From Chitinivorax tropicus (GTDB lineage Bacteria > Pseudomonadota > Gammaproteobacteria > Burkholderiales > SCOH01), in NCBI RefSeq assembly GCF_014202905.1, contig NZ_JACHHY010000004.1:62001-126000 (forward strand): a stretch of DNA of 64,000 bases, written 5' to 3'. Below are positions 39,373-49,656 of the stretch, one piece after another. The notes under the pieces are model-generated. The model saw only the letters and a program-made list of their open reading frames with translations, had not been told where the DNA came from and did not search any database. Position numbers and translations under genes: made by a program. How positions within the stretch are numbered: the first letter of the stretch is position 1; every line of letters begins with the position of its first letter.

Positions 39373-41418
39373 TCAACGGATGCGCATGCCGGGCTGGGCG
39401 CCGCTGTCAGGGCTGAGGATGAACAGGCCCGAGCCCTTGTCCTCGAAGCTGGCGGCCAGCACCATGCCTTCCGACAGGCCGAATTTCATCTTGCGCGGGG
39501 CCAGGTTGGCCACCATCACAGTCAAACGGCCTTTCAGGTCTTCTGGTTTGTAAGCAGACTTGATGCCAGCAAACACATTACGTGTCTCGGCGCCGATATC
39601 CAGCGTCAGCTGCACCAATTTGTCAGCACCTTCCACGGCCTTGGCATCGACGATCCGGGCCACACGCAGATCCACCTTGCTGAAATCATCGATCGAGATG
39701 GTCTCGGCAATCGCTTCATACTGCTGCGCCTCTGCGGCAGGCGCTGGGGCGGGTGTGGGGGCCTGCAGGCTTTGCTTGTTGGCTTCCAGCAGGGCATCGA
39801 TCTGCTTGGGCTCGACCCGTGTCATCAAGTGTTGGTAGGGGTTGATGGTGTGCCCCAGCAGCAAAGTCTTGCTGTCCGCCCAGCCCAGTGGCGCGATGTT
39901 CAGGAATTGCTCGACCTGCTCGGCCAATTTCGGCAGCACCGGCTTCAGGTAGATGGTCAACAGGCGGAACAAGTTGATGCAGGTGGTACACACCTCATGC
40001 AGCTTGGTCTCCATGCCTTCTTGCTTGGCCAGCTCCCAGGGCTTTTGCTCGTCCACATACTGATTGGCCATGTCGGCCAGCGCCATGACTTCACGCAGCG
40101 CACGGCTGAATTCACGTGCTTCAAACAGCTCAGCGATTTCATTGCCCGCCACTTGCAATGCGGTCAGCAGATCCGATGGTGGCAGCGTGTCCGCCAGTTT
40201 GCCGCCGAAGCGCTTGTTGAGGAAGCCGGCGGCACGGCTGGCGATGTTCACATACTTGCCCACCAGATCGGAATTGACGCGGTTGATGAAATCATCCAGC
40301 GCCAGGTCGGCATCTTCGATGCGGCTGTTCAACTTGGCTGCATAGTAATAGCGTAGCCATTCCGGGTTCAGGCCCAGCTTCAGGTAGCTGCCCGCCGTGA
40401 TGAAGGTGCCGCGTGACTTGCTCATCTTGGCGCCATCGACAGTCAGGAATCCATGCACATTGACCGCGTTGGGGGTTTTGAAGCCAGCGTATTCGAGCAC
40501 AGCAGGCCAGAACAACGCATGGAAGTAGAGAATATCCTTGCCGATGAAATGGTACAGCTCGGCATTGCTATCCTTGCCCCAGAATTCCAGCCAGTCACGG
40601 CCCAGACGATCCATCAATAACTTGCTGGAAGCCATGTAGCCGATGGGTGCATCGAGCCAGACATAGAAATACTTGCCCGGCGCATCGGGAATCTCAAACC
40701 CGAAATAGGGTGCGTCACGGGTGATGTCCCAGTCTTGCAGGCCGGCCTCGAACCATTCCTGCATCTTGTTGCTGGCCTCGGGCTGCAGGCGGCCTGCCTC
40801 ACGTGTCCAGCCTTTCAGGAAGTCCTCGCACTGGGTCAGTCGGAAGAAGAAATGCTCGGTTTCCTTCATGACGGGCGTTGCGCCGGAAACCGCTGAGTAA
40901 GGATTGAGCAGCTCAGTGGGGCTGTAGGTGGTGCCACAGCTTTCGCAGCTGTCGCCGTATTGGTCTTTGGCATGACATTTCGGGCATTCGCCTTTGACGA
41001 AACGATCAGGCAGGAACATGCCTTTTTCCGGGTCATACAGCTGACGGATGGTTCGGCTGGCGATCTTGTCGTTGGCCGTGAGGCGGCGGTAGATGTCGTA
41101 GGCGATCTCACGGTTTTCGTCGGTATTGGTGTGCGAATAGTTGTCGAACCCAATGTGAAAACCGGCAAAGTCAGCGACGTGTTCATCGTACATCTTGGCG
41201 ATGAACGCCTCTGGCTTCAGGCCTTGCTTTTCGGCATTGATCATGATCGGGGTGCCGTGGGTGTCATCACCGCAGACGTAATGGCAATCATGGCCACGCA
41301 TTTTCTGGAACCGGACCCAGATGTCAGCTTGGATGTAGCCGACCATATGGCCTAGGTGGATGCTGCCATTGGCGTAGGGTAGGGCGTAGGTCACCAGAAT
41401 CTTGCGTTTGTCGGACAT
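39373..41418 (-). CDS. metG: Methionine--tRNA ligase
   Basis: Charges tRNA-Met. 681 residues (E. coli 677). HIGH-type motif HLGH at about 21-24, two zinc knuckles ([17 protein letters not shown] near 145-161), KMSKS motif in [12 protein letters not shown] near 335, an anticodon-binding helical domain, and a C-terminal OB-fold tRNA-binding domain ([20 protein letters not shown], about 580-681) as in dimeric MetG. ATG 41418 matches the family N-terminus [18 protein letters not shown]. The longer frame to 41457 adds unrelated residues. Usually next to apbC; here alone. Confidence 0.97.
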   Translation of the reverse strand: MSDKRKILVTYALPYANGSIHLGHMVGYIQADIWVRFQKMRGHDCHYVCGDDTHGTPIMINAEKQGLKPEAFIAKMYDEHVADFAGFHIGFDNYSHTNTDENREIAYDIYRRLTANDKIASRTIRQLYDPEKGMFLPDRFVKGECPKCHAKDQYGDSCESCGTTYSPTELLNPYSAVSGATPVMKETEHFFFRLTQCEDFLKGWTREAGRLQPEASNKMQEWFEAGLQDWDITRDAPYFGFEIPDAPGKYFYVWLDAPIGYMASSKLLMDRLGRDWLEFWGKDSNAELYHFIGKDILYFHALFWPAVLEYAGFKTPNAVNVHGFLTVDGAKMSKSRGTFITAGSYLKLGLNPEWLRYYYAAKLNSRIEDADLALDDFINRVNSDLVGKYVNIASRAAGFLNKRFGGKLADTLPPSDLLTALQVAGNEIAELFEAREFSRALREVMALADMANQYVDEQKPWELAKQEGMETKLHEVCTTCINLFRLLTIYLKPVLPKLAEQVEQFLNIAPLGWADSKTLLLGHTINPYQHLMTRVEPKQIDALLEANKQSLQAPTPAPAPAAEAQQYEAIAETISIDDFSKVDLRVARIVDAKAVEGADKLVQLTLDIGAETRNVFAGIKSAYKPEDLKGRLTVMVANLAPRKMKFGLSEGMVLAASFEDKGSGLFILSPDSGAQPGMRIR

Positions 41419-41613
41419 GATTGTTCTCAATGGAGTGTTGCACGAAAGACCGACCATTATAGCGGCAGCTTTGGTTGCCGCGAAATCGCGATGGATGGTC
41501 TATACCGCATAAAGATAATCGGTTCTGCTGGCGGGCTTCATGGCTGTGCCATCTGGCTCTTGGGCATTGTGGCAGTCGGCATCACCTTACATTGAAAGCG
41601 TGCGACCTCATCA

Positions 41614-44600
41614 ATGAGCAATCCCTTCCTGAAACGGTTGTCAGCCTTGTTGCCCGTGGCCTTGCTGGTGTTTGGCCTGGGGTTGAGCTATCTGGCTGCC
41701 ATGCTTGTTGCACATGGCAATCACGAGACCATTACCCGACGCTTGAATGAAACCTTGGGTCAGATTTCTGGCCGGGTGGAAGACCGCATGCAGCGGTTTG
41801 AATATGGGCTGAGGGGCTTGGCAGGGCATTTCGTCGCCAACCCTGATCGCCCTAATCTGGCCGAGTTGCGCACCTATCTGGCATCACGGGATGTGACGGT
41901 TGAGTTTCCTGGTGCGCTGGGTTTCGGTGCCATCCGCTATCTGACGGAAGCTGAGGCGCCAGCCTTTTTGCGACGCTGGGAGCGAGAGCATGGCTTCCCG
42001 GTTGCGCTCAAACAGCTCAAGCCGCACACCCCGCCGTATTTCATCATTTTTCTGATCGAGCCGATCAAGCGGAACAAACCAGCAATTGGGCTGGATGTGG
42101 CATCCGAGCCACATCGCTATGAGGCGGCCATGTCATCCATACGGACTGGGAAACCTACCCTGACCGCACCGATCATCTTGGTGCAGGACGCAAAACGCGT
42201 GCCGGGGTTTCTATATCTGTTGCCTATCTATAAACCAGGGTTGCCGCAGGAGACCCAGGCACAACGTGAACAGGCGATCTGGGGCTGGGCTTATGTTCCG
42301 GTGCGCATCGATGATGTGTTGGAAGGGCTGGACCAGACCTTGGCCAAGGGCCTGGATGTCAGCATCTCTGATCTGACCAAGCAAAACACTCCGTTGGGTC
42401 TTATCTATGATGCCGACAAAGTGCCAGGCGTGGTGCCCGTCACCTACCGGACATTGTGGGATAACGTCGATCTGGCGCTGCAACGTGAAATCAAGATCGG
42501 CGGTCGCAGCTGGCAGCTTGTGATTTCTGGCTCAGAGCAGTTTGTGGAAAGACTACGGCTGACCTCGCCGGATCTGATTGGCTTATTGGGTGCAACGATC
42601 AGCATGTTGCTGGCGGGCGTGGTGTGGGCCCTGCAACGGACGGAACGGGCCGCCAAGGCACAGGCGAACCGGATGACCCATGATCTGCAGGCCAGCGAAG
42701 CCCGGTTGGAATTGGCGATACAAGCCACTGGCCTGGGGCTGTGGGACTGGAATATCCAAACCAATCGGGTGATCTACAACCAGCAATGGGCTGCGCAACT
42801 TGGATATCAGCTGGATGAGATCTCTCCAGAGCTTTCCGCCTGGGAGAATCTGGTGCATCGGGATGATCTGGAGCGCACCTATATGGCTTTGCAAGCGCAT
42901 TTCCGGGGTGAGACGGCCATATATGTGTGCGACCACCGGCTGCGCACCAAGACGGGTGAGTGGAAGTGGATTCGCGATTCGGGGCAGGTGATTGAGTGGA
43001 CCGAGGACCACAAGCCCCTTCGGGCGATAGGCACCCATTTCGATATCGATACCCTGTTGGCTCGTGAAACCGCACTGCGGGATACCCTGGCCATGCATGA
43101 TGTGATCTTCGATCATGCCAGCGTAGGCATTGCGTTGACATCCAATCGTACCTTTCAGCGTTGTAGCGCCAAAATGCTGGAGATGCTTGGCTACCAGCGC
43201 GCCGAGATGGAGGGGCAGCCTGGCTCCATCATCTATGAGAGCCGAGCTGCCTACGAAGCGGTGGGCAGAGAGGCTGCGGCGGTTCTGCCGGCTGGTGGCA
43301 CATTGGAACAGGAGCTATGGATCTGTCGTAAAGACGGCAGCCGTTTCTGGGGCCGCCTGATGGCTCAGGCCGTAGAGCCAGGCGATGCGGCACGCGGTAC
43401 CATCTGGATCATCGATGATTTCACCGAGCGTAAGCAACGAGAAGAGCTGCTTTCCAAAGCACGAGCGGATGCCGAGGCGGCCAACAGCGCCAAGACAGCG
43501 TTTCTGGCCAACATCAGCCATGAGATCCGGACGCCGATGAATGCAGTCTTGGGGTTTGCCACACTGCTGTTGGACACTCGCCTGAATGAAGAGCAGGTGG
43601 GTTATGTGAAATCCATCAACAGCGCTGGCGATGCGCTGATGGTGCTGATCAACGACATGTTGGATCTGTCGAAGATCGAATCGGGCAAGCTGCAGCTGGA
43701 GCAGATCGACTTTGACCTTCGGCGCCTGTTTGAAGATGTGCTCAGCATGGTGGCGGCCAAGGCGGCGGAAAAGAAACTGGAATTGATACTGCTGACCCAG
43801 CCGGATGTGCCGCACCGGGTCAATGGCGACCCGGGGCGGGTCAGGCAGATTCTGCTGAACCTGATCAACAATGCAGTCAAATTCACCAATGAGGGCGAAG
43901 TCATCGTGCGGGCCAATCGGATCAATCAGACCGAGCATGGCTTCCGTATCCGTGTCTCGGTGACCGACACAGGCATTGGGATAGAAGAGCAGGCGATAAG
44001 CAAGCTGTTCCAGCCATTCACCCAGGCTGATGCCTCGATGACCCGCCGATATGGTGGAACCGGGCTTGGGCTGTCGATCTCCAAACGTCTTGCGGAGGCA
44101 ATGCGAGGAGGAATGGGTGCAGAAAGCAAGATGGGCAAGGGGTCTACGTTCTGGTTTGATATCGAGCTGGGCTTGGCTCAGGACCAGCCCGACATGGCAC
44201 CTATAACTGTGGATCTGACTGATCGCCGTATCCTGTTGTGTGGGCACTCACCCAGCCTGATCCAGATGCTTCGCCAGATGTTGAATGGCTTGGGTGCGCA
44301 TGTTGTGTCCGCAGGCGATGCGGTTACCGCCCTGGCGGCACTTTATGATATCGATGCGCAGGTCGATTGCGTGATGGTGGATTACCAATTGCCGGACATG
44401 ACCGGCATTCAGCTGGCGGAGCGGATTCGGAGCGACATGCAGTTCCGGCAGCTGCCGATGATCATGCTGTCCTCGCTTGCCTGGCGGGGGCAGGGCAGTG
44501 AAGCGCGTCAGGCGCAATTTGCTGCCTATCTGACCAAGCCAGTGCGGGCCGAGCAGCTGGCTGCCTGCCTGCGGAATGTGTTGGTGGCACCAGCGGAGGG

Positions 44601-45495
44601 TGGTCAGGAAATGGTCACCCTGCAAACCATGTCCGAGCAGGAGTCCAGAAATGTCCCGACTGTTTTGGTTGCGGAGGACAACCCAGTCAATCAGAAGGTG
44701 GTCGTCTTGATGTTGGAAAAACAGGGCTGTCGGGTGGATGTGGTGGAGAACGGGGCGTTGGCGGTCGAGGCGGCAGCGCACTTTCCATATGACCTGATCC
44801 TGATGGATGGGCAGATGCCGGTGATGGATGGGATAGAAGCTGCGAAGCGGATTCGTGCGGCAGGCATCACAACACCGATTTCCGCACTCACGGCCAATGT
44901 ATTTGAGTCAACACGTGAGGCCTGCATGGTGGCGGGCATGAATGACTTTCTGACCAAGCCGATTACGCCGGACGCCCTCCGGCAGGTGCTGGACAAATGG
45001 GTGCCTCGTCTGCCCCCTCCGGCACCTGAGCCGGCATCTGCACCTGAGCCAGCACCGACCCGCGAACTGGACCATGCTGAGCCTGTCCCAGGCTTGATTG
45101 GCGAGAAGCTGCAAGATAGCGACGGCGTAGCCTTGCGACAGGCCTTGGACGAGGTTGCCTCGGCGCTGGGCGAGGACATCGTGCCGCAGTTGATCGATCT
45201 GTATCATGCTGCAGTCCAGGAAATCATGCCGCTCATCGAATCCGCCCTGGCTGAACAGGACTGGGACCGTGTGGCGCGGTCTGCACACCGGCTGAAAGGG
45301 TCGGCAGCACAGATCGGTGCCAAGCGGGTGGCGGAGAATTGCAAGGAGCTGGAAATGGCCGCCAAGAGCCAATTGCCCGAAAACTGCGCATACTACATGG
45401 TCCGGTTGAATCTGGAGGTGCAAACCATGAATGGTCTGATTGATGCCGAGCAGCAATATCGTGCTGGTATGGCCGAGGCGTCGAGATCGACATGA
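41614..45495 (+). CDS. CHASE-PAS hybrid sensor histidine kinase with two receiver domains and HPt
   Basis: 1293-residue inner-membrane hybrid kinase. A first membrane helix (about 10-33) and a second (about 323-345) bracket a periplasmic CHASE domain. Two PAS domains follow (about 365-490 and 500-610), then HisKA with the phospho-His near 636 in [17 protein letters not shown] and HATPase with N/G boxes ([34 protein letters not shown]). REC1 (about 870-990) keeps the Asp in [11 protein letters not shown] but lacks the N-terminal acidic pair (CGHSPS). REC2 (about 1015-1130) is complete ([20 protein letters not shown]). A Pro/Ala/Glu linker leads to an HPt domain with His near 1224 ([14 protein letters not shown]). 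Translationally coupled to acyP. Confidence 0.93.
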   Translation: MSNPFLKRLSALLPVALLVFGLGLSYLAAMLVAHGNHETITRRLNETLGQISGRVEDRMQRFEYGLRGLAGHFVANPDRPNLAELRTYLASRDVTVEFPGALGFGAIRYLTEAEAPAFLRRWEREHGFPVALKQLKPHTPPYFIIFLIEPIKRNKPAIGLDVASEPHRYEAAMSSIRTGKPTLTAPIILVQDAKRVPGFLYLLPIYKPGLPQETQAQREQAIWGWAYVPVRIDDVLEGLDQTLAKGLDVSISDLTKQNTPLGLIYDADKVPGVVPVTYRTLWDNVDLALQREIKIGGRSWQLVISGSEQFVERLRLTSPDLIGLLGATISMLLAGVVWALQRTERAAKAQANRMTHDLQASEARLELAIQATGLGLWDWNIQTNRVIYNQQWAAQLGYQLDEISPELSAWENLVHRDDLERTYMALQAHFRGETAIYVCDHRLRTKTGEWKWIRDSGQVIEWTEDHKPLRAIGTHFDIDTLLARETALRDTLAMHDVIFDHASVGIALTSNRTFQRCSAKMLEMLGYQRAEMEGQPGSIIYESRAAYEAVGREAAAVLPAGGTLEQELWICRKDGSRFWGRLMAQAVEPGDAARGTIWIIDDFTERKQREELLSKARADAEAANSAKTAFLANISHEIRTPMNAVLGFATLLLDTRLNEEQVGYVKSINSAGDALMVLINDMLDLSKIESGKLQLEQIDFDLRRLFEDVLSMVAAKAAEKKLELILLTQPDVPHRVNGDPGRVRQILLNLINNAVKFTNEGEVIVRANRINQTEHGFRIRVSVTDTGIGIEEQAISKLFQPFTQADASMTRRYGGTGLGLSISKRLAEAMRGGMGAESKMGKGSTFWFDIELGLAQDQPDMAPITVDLTDRRILLCGHSPSLIQMLRQMLNGLGAHVVSAGDAVTALAALYDIDAQVDCVMVDYQLPDMTGIQLAERIRSDMQFRQLPMIMLSSLAWRGQGSEARQAQFAAYLTKPVRAEQLAACLRNVLVAPAEGGQEMVTLQTMSEQESRNVPTVLVAEDNPVNQKVVVLMLEKQGCRVDVVENGALAVEAAAHFPYDLILMDGQMPVMDGIEAAKRIRAAGITTPISALTANVFESTREACMVAGMNDFLTKPITPDALRQVLDKWVPRLPPPAPEPASAPEPAPTRELDHAEPVPGLIGEKLQDSDGVALRQALDEVASALGEDIVPQLIDLYHAAVQEIMPLIESALAEQDWDRVARSAHRLKGSAAQIGAKRVAENCKELEMAAKSQLPENCAYYMVRLNLEVQTMNGLIDAEQQYRAGMAEASRST

Positions 45496-45770
45496 GCGAA
45501 GCGGTGCGGGTGTTGATCACGGGGCGGGTTCAAGGTGTTGGGTTCCGCGATGCAGCGCTCAGACAGGCCTGCAGACTGGGTGTGGTGGGTTGGGTGAGAA
45601 ACCTCGTCAGCGGGCAGGTCGAAGCGCATATCCAAGGAGACAACCCGCTGGTGATGCAGATGGTGGACTGGTGCAGGCAAGGCCCGCCGGGTGCGCGTGT
45701 GGATGAGCTGGTGACTCGACCGGTCGAGATCGAATCTCTCAGCGGGTTCAGCCGCCTGCCTACCGCATGA
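45492..45770 (+). CDS. acyP: Acylphosphatase
   Basis: 92-residue alpha/beta enzyme hydrolysing acyl phosphates. The active-site loop GRVQGVGFRDA carries the catalytic Arg (about R20), and the catalytic Asn sits in GWVRNLVSGQVEA. The usual length is about 90-95. Its ATG overlaps the stop of the hybrid kinase gene (ATGA). Such tight coupling to a phosphorelay kinase is unusual and may bear on aspartyl-phosphate turnover (inference). Confidence 0.93.
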   Translation: MSEAVRVLITGRVQGVGFRDAALRQACRLGVVGWVRNLVSGQVEAHIQGDNPLVMQMVDWCRQGPPGARVDELVTRPVEIESLSGFSRLPTA

Positions 45771-45821
45771 CTCCGTTACCTTGGTGTGGGTCGAAATCAT
45801 GCAGCATGGGGCTGGCTCGGA

Positions 45822-46451
45822 TCAGGCGTGATAGCGGGCTTGGATTTCCGCAAACAGCGGACGGAACATAGGCTGGATGTGCGGTTTGAACAATGCGAGC
45901 ACCTGCCGCACCCCGCGCCGCCCCATTTCCTCGGTCAGCTTGCCCATCGGGTTCTGGGTCTGTTGAAAAGCGTACCAGAATTTAATGATCAACCAGCAAT
46001 TGACCACCAGCGACTCGATTTCCTCTGCATCGGTCGCCAGCAGCCCGATGGAGCTGAATTCGCCAAACAACGCGGTCAGAATGGCGATGATATCCTCACG
46101 GATGAACTTCTGATACGCCTCGGCAAATTTCTCATTGCGGCCCAGCAGACCGGCAAGGTCATGGAACATGAAGCGGTAGCGCCACATGCCGATGAACGCC
46201 GTATCCAGGTAGACAATCATGTCTTCGACCATGATCGGTCGATCCGTCGGCACGCTCAGGCGATTTTCCATGAATTGCTTGTACTGCAGGAAAATCTGGT
46301 AAATGATTTCTTCTTTGTTGCGGAAGTGGTAATACAGGTTACCAGGGCTGATGCCCAGATGCGCAGCGATATGATTGGTGGTGATCGCCCGCTCTCCGTG
46401 CTCGTTAAACAATTCCAGGCTTGCCTGTATGATCCGGTCGTATGTTTTCAT
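45822..46451 (-). CDS. TetR/AcrR-family transcriptional regulator
   Basis: 209 residues. The N-terminal TetR HTH (about 8-50) shows IIQASLELFNEHGERAITTNHIAAHLGISPGNLYYHFRNKEEII. The C-terminal ligand domain is helical and aromatic-rich. It is divergent from moaD, and two palindromes in the shared upstream region are candidate operators. Ligand unknown. Confidence 0.93.
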   Translation of the reverse strand: MKTYDRIIQASLELFNEHGERAITTNHIAAHLGISPGNLYYHFRNKEEIIYQIFLQYKQFMENRLSVPTDRPIMVEDMIVYLDTAFIGMWRYRFMFHDLAGLLGRNEKFAEAYQKFIREDIIAILTALFGEFSSIGLLATDAEEIESLVVNCWLIIKFWYAFQQTQNPMGKLTEEMGRRGVRQVLALFKPHIQPMFRPLFAEIQARYHA

Positions 46452-46520
46452 CGGTCTTGTGTTGTCAGCAGGATAGAGAGCTTGCCGCTTTTTGTTTCAG
46501 ATTATATTAGAATGATAACT

Positions 46521-46564
46521 CTTGTTGCAATGCAGCAAGTTGCTATTTGCATACGGGTATACCC
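46521..46564. promoter_or_regulatory. Candidate TetR operators between tetR and moaD
   Basis: CTTGTTGC-AAT-GCAGCAAG (46521-46539) is an inverted repeat with one mismatch. GGGTATACCC (46555-46564) is a perfect ten-base palindrome. Both lie between the divergent starts, where autoregulation by the TetR protein would be expected. Confidence 0.45.
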
Positions 46565-46623
46565 TCGTTTTAGCGGTTTTTTCTGCATAAATGCATTTTT
46601 TTCCAATTTTGTTAGAGTATCCA

Positions 46624-46884
46624 ATGATGTGGGTTCGAATTCTGTATTTTGCAAGATTGCGGGAAGTCTTTGGATGCGGCGAGGAGCGCCTGGCACTGCC
46701 CTCGTCTGCGGCTACGGTGGCTGACTTGTTATCGCTGCTGCGGTCACGGGGCGATCGTTGGGCGGACGAGCTGGCGGAAGGCCGGACATTTCGCGTGGCG
46801 GTGGCGCAGGAGATGGCGCAGCTCTCCACACCGCTGACCGATGAGGTTGAGGTGGCGATCTTTCCGCCTGTCACAGGGGGATGA
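46624..46884 (+). CDS. moaD: Molybdopterin synthase sulfur carrier subunit MoaD
   Basis: Small ubiquitin-like sulfur carrier for molybdenum cofactor synthesis. 86 residues ending in the required Gly-Gly (FPPVTGG). The start is MMWVRILYFARLREVFG. ATG 46624 is preferred over the longer frame from 46591, whose extra residues are unlike the family. It is followed after three bases by moaE. Confidence 0.94.
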   Translation: MMWVRILYFARLREVFGCGEERLALPSSAATVADLLSLLRSRGDRWADELAEGRTFRVAVAQEMAQLSTPLTDEVEVAIFPPVTGG

Positions 46885-46887
46885 TCA

Positions 46888-47340
46888 ATGATTCGTGTGC
46901 AGACCGATGATTTTGATGTGGCCCGTGAGTTGGCTGCATTGCGCGCCGGTAACCCAGCCATCGGTGCGGTGGCCATGTTCGTTGGCCTGGTGCGGGATAT
47001 CAACGAGGGTGCGCAGGTTGGTGGGATGACCTTGGAGCACTACCCCGGCATGACCGAAAAGTCGCTACAGCGGATTGTGGATGACGCCAGGCAACAATGG
47101 CCGCTGCAAGCCGTGCGTGTCATCCACCGTGTTGGCCCGCTGGCGCCATTGGATCAGATCGTCTTTGTCGGGGTGGCGTCGGCCCACCGGGGAGACGCGT
47201 TTGCGGCGTGTGAGTTCATCATGGACTATCTGAAAACCCAGGCACCGTTCTGGAAACTGGAGCATACTGCAGAAGGCGCACGCTGGGTTGATGCCCGCGA
47301 ATCTGATCAACAGGCGGCGGATCGCTGGGCACCTCGCTGA
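46888..47340 (+). CDS. moaE: Molybdopterin synthase catalytic subunit MoaE
   Basis: Transfers sulfur from MoaD thiocarboxylate to precursor Z. 150 residues. It shows GAVAMFVGLVRD, LEHYPGMTEKSL, VIHRVGPLAPLDQIVFVGVASAHRGDAF and the catalytic-lysine region DYLKTQAPFWKLEHT near 118. Forms the heterotetramer with MoaD. The operon may extend to the next two genes. Confidence 0.96.
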   Translation: MIRVQTDDFDVARELAALRAGNPAIGAVAMFVGLVRDINEGAQVGGMTLEHYPGMTEKSLQRIVDDARQQWPLQAVRVIHRVGPLAPLDQIVFVGVASAHRGDAFAACEFIMDYLKTQAPFWKLEHTAEGARWVDARESDQQAADRWAPR

Positions 47341-47442
47341 CGGCGTATGGATGTTTGGCCATCACGTAAAATCGGGTCAGGCTAGGGCATCTGCCTGCGA
47401 GATGGTCGATGTGTCTTCACCTTTCCGTGGTTGAGGAAGATC

Positions 47443-47709
47443 ATGCCTACCGTGGCGTTCACCCCCCATTTACAGCACTATCTGCCTGTTGCGCCGGTGC
47501 CATGCCGAAGCTTGATCTTGCGTGCGTTGTTGGATGAGGCGTTTGCCGCGTACCCAGCAGGCCGCCTGTATGTGTTGGATGAGCAGGGGCGGGTGCGCAG
47601 GCACATTGCGATCTTTGTCGATGGCATGTTGCAGGATCGCGAAAAACTCGATATCCCGTTAAGACCAGATAGCAGTATCTACATCATGCAGGCTTTGTCC
47701 GGAGGATGA
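47443..47709 (+). CDS. Ubiquitin-like MoaD/ThiS-family protein, second copy
   Basis: 88-residue beta-grasp protein with a C-terminal Gly-Gly (MQALSGG). The start is MPTVAFTPHLQHYLP (ATG 47443; a TTG at 47431 has no family support). It is not close to the MoaD at 46624 apart from the fold. It lies four bases ahead of a BNR-repeat protein gene. This kind of pair occurs in many bacteria, but its job is unknown; sulfur carriage or SAMP-like protein conjugation are possible. Confidence 0.8.
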   Translation: MPTVAFTPHLQHYLPVAPVPCRSLILRALLDEAFAAYPAGRLYVLDEQGRVRRHIAIFVDGMLQDREKLDIPLRPDSSIYIMQALSGG

Positions 47710-47713
47710 TCCA

Positions 47714-48802
47714 ATGGCGCCACGTCTATTGATTGGTACGCGTAAAGGCTTATTTGTGTTCGAGCAGGGCACGACTGCACCCGCTTGGCAGATGACCGCA
47801 CATCATTTCGTCGGCATCCCTGTGAGCGCTGTGTTGGTTGATCCGCGTAGTGGACGTTGGCTGGCTGCTTTGCGACACGGGCATTTCGGCCCGAAACTGC
47901 ACATCTCGGACGACCAGGGCGCACAATGGCAGGAAGTGCCATCCCCTGCTTTCCCTCCCGAATCCGTCACGGCGGACCAGACTCCGCCCGCAGTCGATAC
48001 CATATGGACACTGGCTGCAGCCGGGGCTGATATGCCTGGTATGTTGCTTGCGGGCACCATTCCGGCTGCGTTGTTTCTGTCTGGGGATGGTGGACAAAGC
48101 TGGGGCCTGGTCGAATCACTGTGGATGTTGCCGTCACGATCCGAGTGGTTTGGTGGCGGCACTGATGAGCCGGGCCTGCATTCAGTCTGTATCGATCAGC
48201 GTGACGGTCGTCGGGTGACGGTCGGGGTGTCCTGTGGCGGCGTCTGGCGTAGCGAGGATGGTCTGGCCACCTGGCAGGCGCGGACGGCAGGCATGCGCGC
48301 CACCTACATGCCGCCTGAGCGACAGGAAGACCCGGTGATACAAGACCCGCATCGCATCGTCAATTGCCACAGCTTTCCTGATGCTTGGTGGTGCCAGCAC
48401 CACTGTGGCATTTTCCGCTCGACAGACGATCTGGCAAGCTGGCAAGCCATCGATAGTGGCTGGTCGAATTTTGGGTTTGCTGTCGCGGTGCATCCCAATG
48501 ACCCGAATACCGCTTGGTTCGTGCCGGCGGAGTCCGATATGTCACGTGTGCCAAGCCAGGGCGATTTTTACGTGATGCGCACGCGGGATGGCGGGCAGAC
48601 CATGGAAAAGCTCTATCAAGGGTTGCCTGCGCAGCCTGCCTACCATCTGGTTTTTCGACATGCATTGGCGGTTGATCGGGTTGGGAGACATCTGGCATTC
48701 GGATCGACAACCGGCTCGGTCTGGGTATCCGCCGATGAAGGGGATCACTGGCAGCGTCTGTCCGCAGAGCTGCCACCTGTCTATTGTGTGAGTTTCGACT
48801 GA
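47714..48802 (+). CDS. BNR/sialidase-fold beta-propeller protein
   Basis: 362 residues with repeated Asp-box/BNR motifs (LFLSGDGGQSWGLV, VWRSEDGLATWQA, IFRSTDDLASWQA, VMRTRDGGQTMEKL, VWVSADEGDHWQRL) at about 45-residue spacing, giving a six- to seven-bladed propeller. No signal peptide, so cytoplasmic. A run of Cys/His/Trp near 220-232 (NCHSFPDAWWCQHHC) may bind a metal. True sialidase activity is unlikely (no Arg triad recognised). It is coupled to the ubiquitin-like gene four bases upstream. Confidence 0.8.
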   Translation: MAPRLLIGTRKGLFVFEQGTTAPAWQMTAHHFVGIPVSAVLVDPRSGRWLAALRHGHFGPKLHISDDQGAQWQEVPSPAFPPESVTADQTPPAVDTIWTLAAAGADMPGMLLAGTIPAALFLSGDGGQSWGLVESLWMLPSRSEWFGGGTDEPGLHSVCIDQRDGRRVTVGVSCGGVWRSEDGLATWQARTAGMRATYMPPERQEDPVIQDPHRIVNCHSFPDAWWCQHHCGIFRSTDDLASWQAIDSGWSNFGFAVAVHPNDPNTAWFVPAESDMSRVPSQGDFYVMRTRDGGQTMEKLYQGLPAQPAYHLVFRHALAVDRVGRHLAFGSTTGSVWVSADEGDHWQRLSAELPPVYCVSFD

Positions 48803-48976
48803 TTGCCGCCTGTATATCTCTCAAGCTGTATTCAGAAAGGCCAGCCCCGACAGCTCATATTACTGCGGGGGCTTGTCTGGCGCAGTTTTCAAGGAAATTC
48901 TGATTTGACACCACAAACCAAGCCAGAGTAGATTTCACCCGATTTTTTCGTCAACCACTTTGTCAGGAGATCGCAA

Positions 48977-49579
48977 ATGGCTGTTCTCGTTGGAAAAAAA
49001 GCCCCCGATTTTACCGCCGCTGCCGTACTGGGCAATGGCGAGATCGCTGAAAACTATCATTTTTCTGAAGCAATCAAGGGGAAATATGCGGTCGTCTTTT
49101 TCTACCCGCTCGACTTCACCTTTGTGTGCCCGTCTGAGTTGATTGCATTTGACCACCGCCTGGAAGAATTCAAAAAGCGCAATGTGGAAGTGATCGGCGT
49201 GTCGATCGACAGCCAATTCACCCATGCGGCGTGGCGCAACACACCGGTTGACAAGGGTGGCATCGGCCCGGTCGGTTATACGCTGGTTGCCGACGTGAAG
49301 CATGAAATCTGCCGTGCCTATGATGTGGAAACCGATGGTGGCGTGGCACTGCGCGGCTCATTCCTGATCGACAAACAAGGCGTGGTTCAGCATCAGGTTG
49401 TCAACAACCTGCCGCTGGGTCGTAATGTTGACGAAATGATCCGCATGGTCGATGCACTGCAGTTCACTGAAGAGCATGGTGAAGTGTGCCCGGCTGGCTG
49501 GAACAAAGGCAAGGCTGGCATGAAGGCCGACGCTGCTGGTGTCGCGTCCTACCTCGCTTCGCACGCTAAAGAGCTGTAA
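48977..49579 (+). CDS. Typical 2-Cys peroxiredoxin (AhpC/Prx type)
   Basis: 200-residue thiol peroxidase. The peroxidatic Cys is in DFTFVCPSEL near 50. The resolving Cys is in GEVCPAGWNKG near 171. SIDSQFTHAAWRNTP and RGSFLIDKQGVVQHQVVNNLPLGR are also visible. It resembles the PrxII/Tsa-like AhpC group (pfam AhpC-TSA plus 1-cysPrx_C). Strong Shine-Dalgarno AGGAG before ATG 48977. Monocistronic with a bidirectional terminator. Confidence 0.95.
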   Translation: MAVLVGKKAPDFTAAAVLGNGEIAENYHFSEAIKGKYAVVFFYPLDFTFVCPSELIAFDHRLEEFKKRNVEVIGVSIDSQFTHAAWRNTPVDKGGIGPVGYTLVADVKHEICRAYDVETDGGVALRGSFLIDKQGVVQHQVVNNLPLGRNVDEMIRMVDALQFTEEHGEVCPAGWNKGKAGMKADAAGVASYLASHAKEL

Positions 49580-49599
49580 GACTGTCTGCTCGGACAATG

Positions 49600-49627
49600 A
49601 AAAAACCCGGTCGCGACCGGGTTTTTT
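49600..49627 (+). terminator. Bidirectional terminator peroxiredoxin / TauE-SafE
   Basis: Perfect 28-base palindrome with a GC-rich stem CCCGGTC/GACCGGG flanked by A6 and T6. It terminates the convergent peroxiredoxin and TauE/SafE genes in both directions. Confidence 0.95.
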
Positions 49628-49656
49628 CATGCGCAGGCTGGCAGCGTCAGCAGCTG

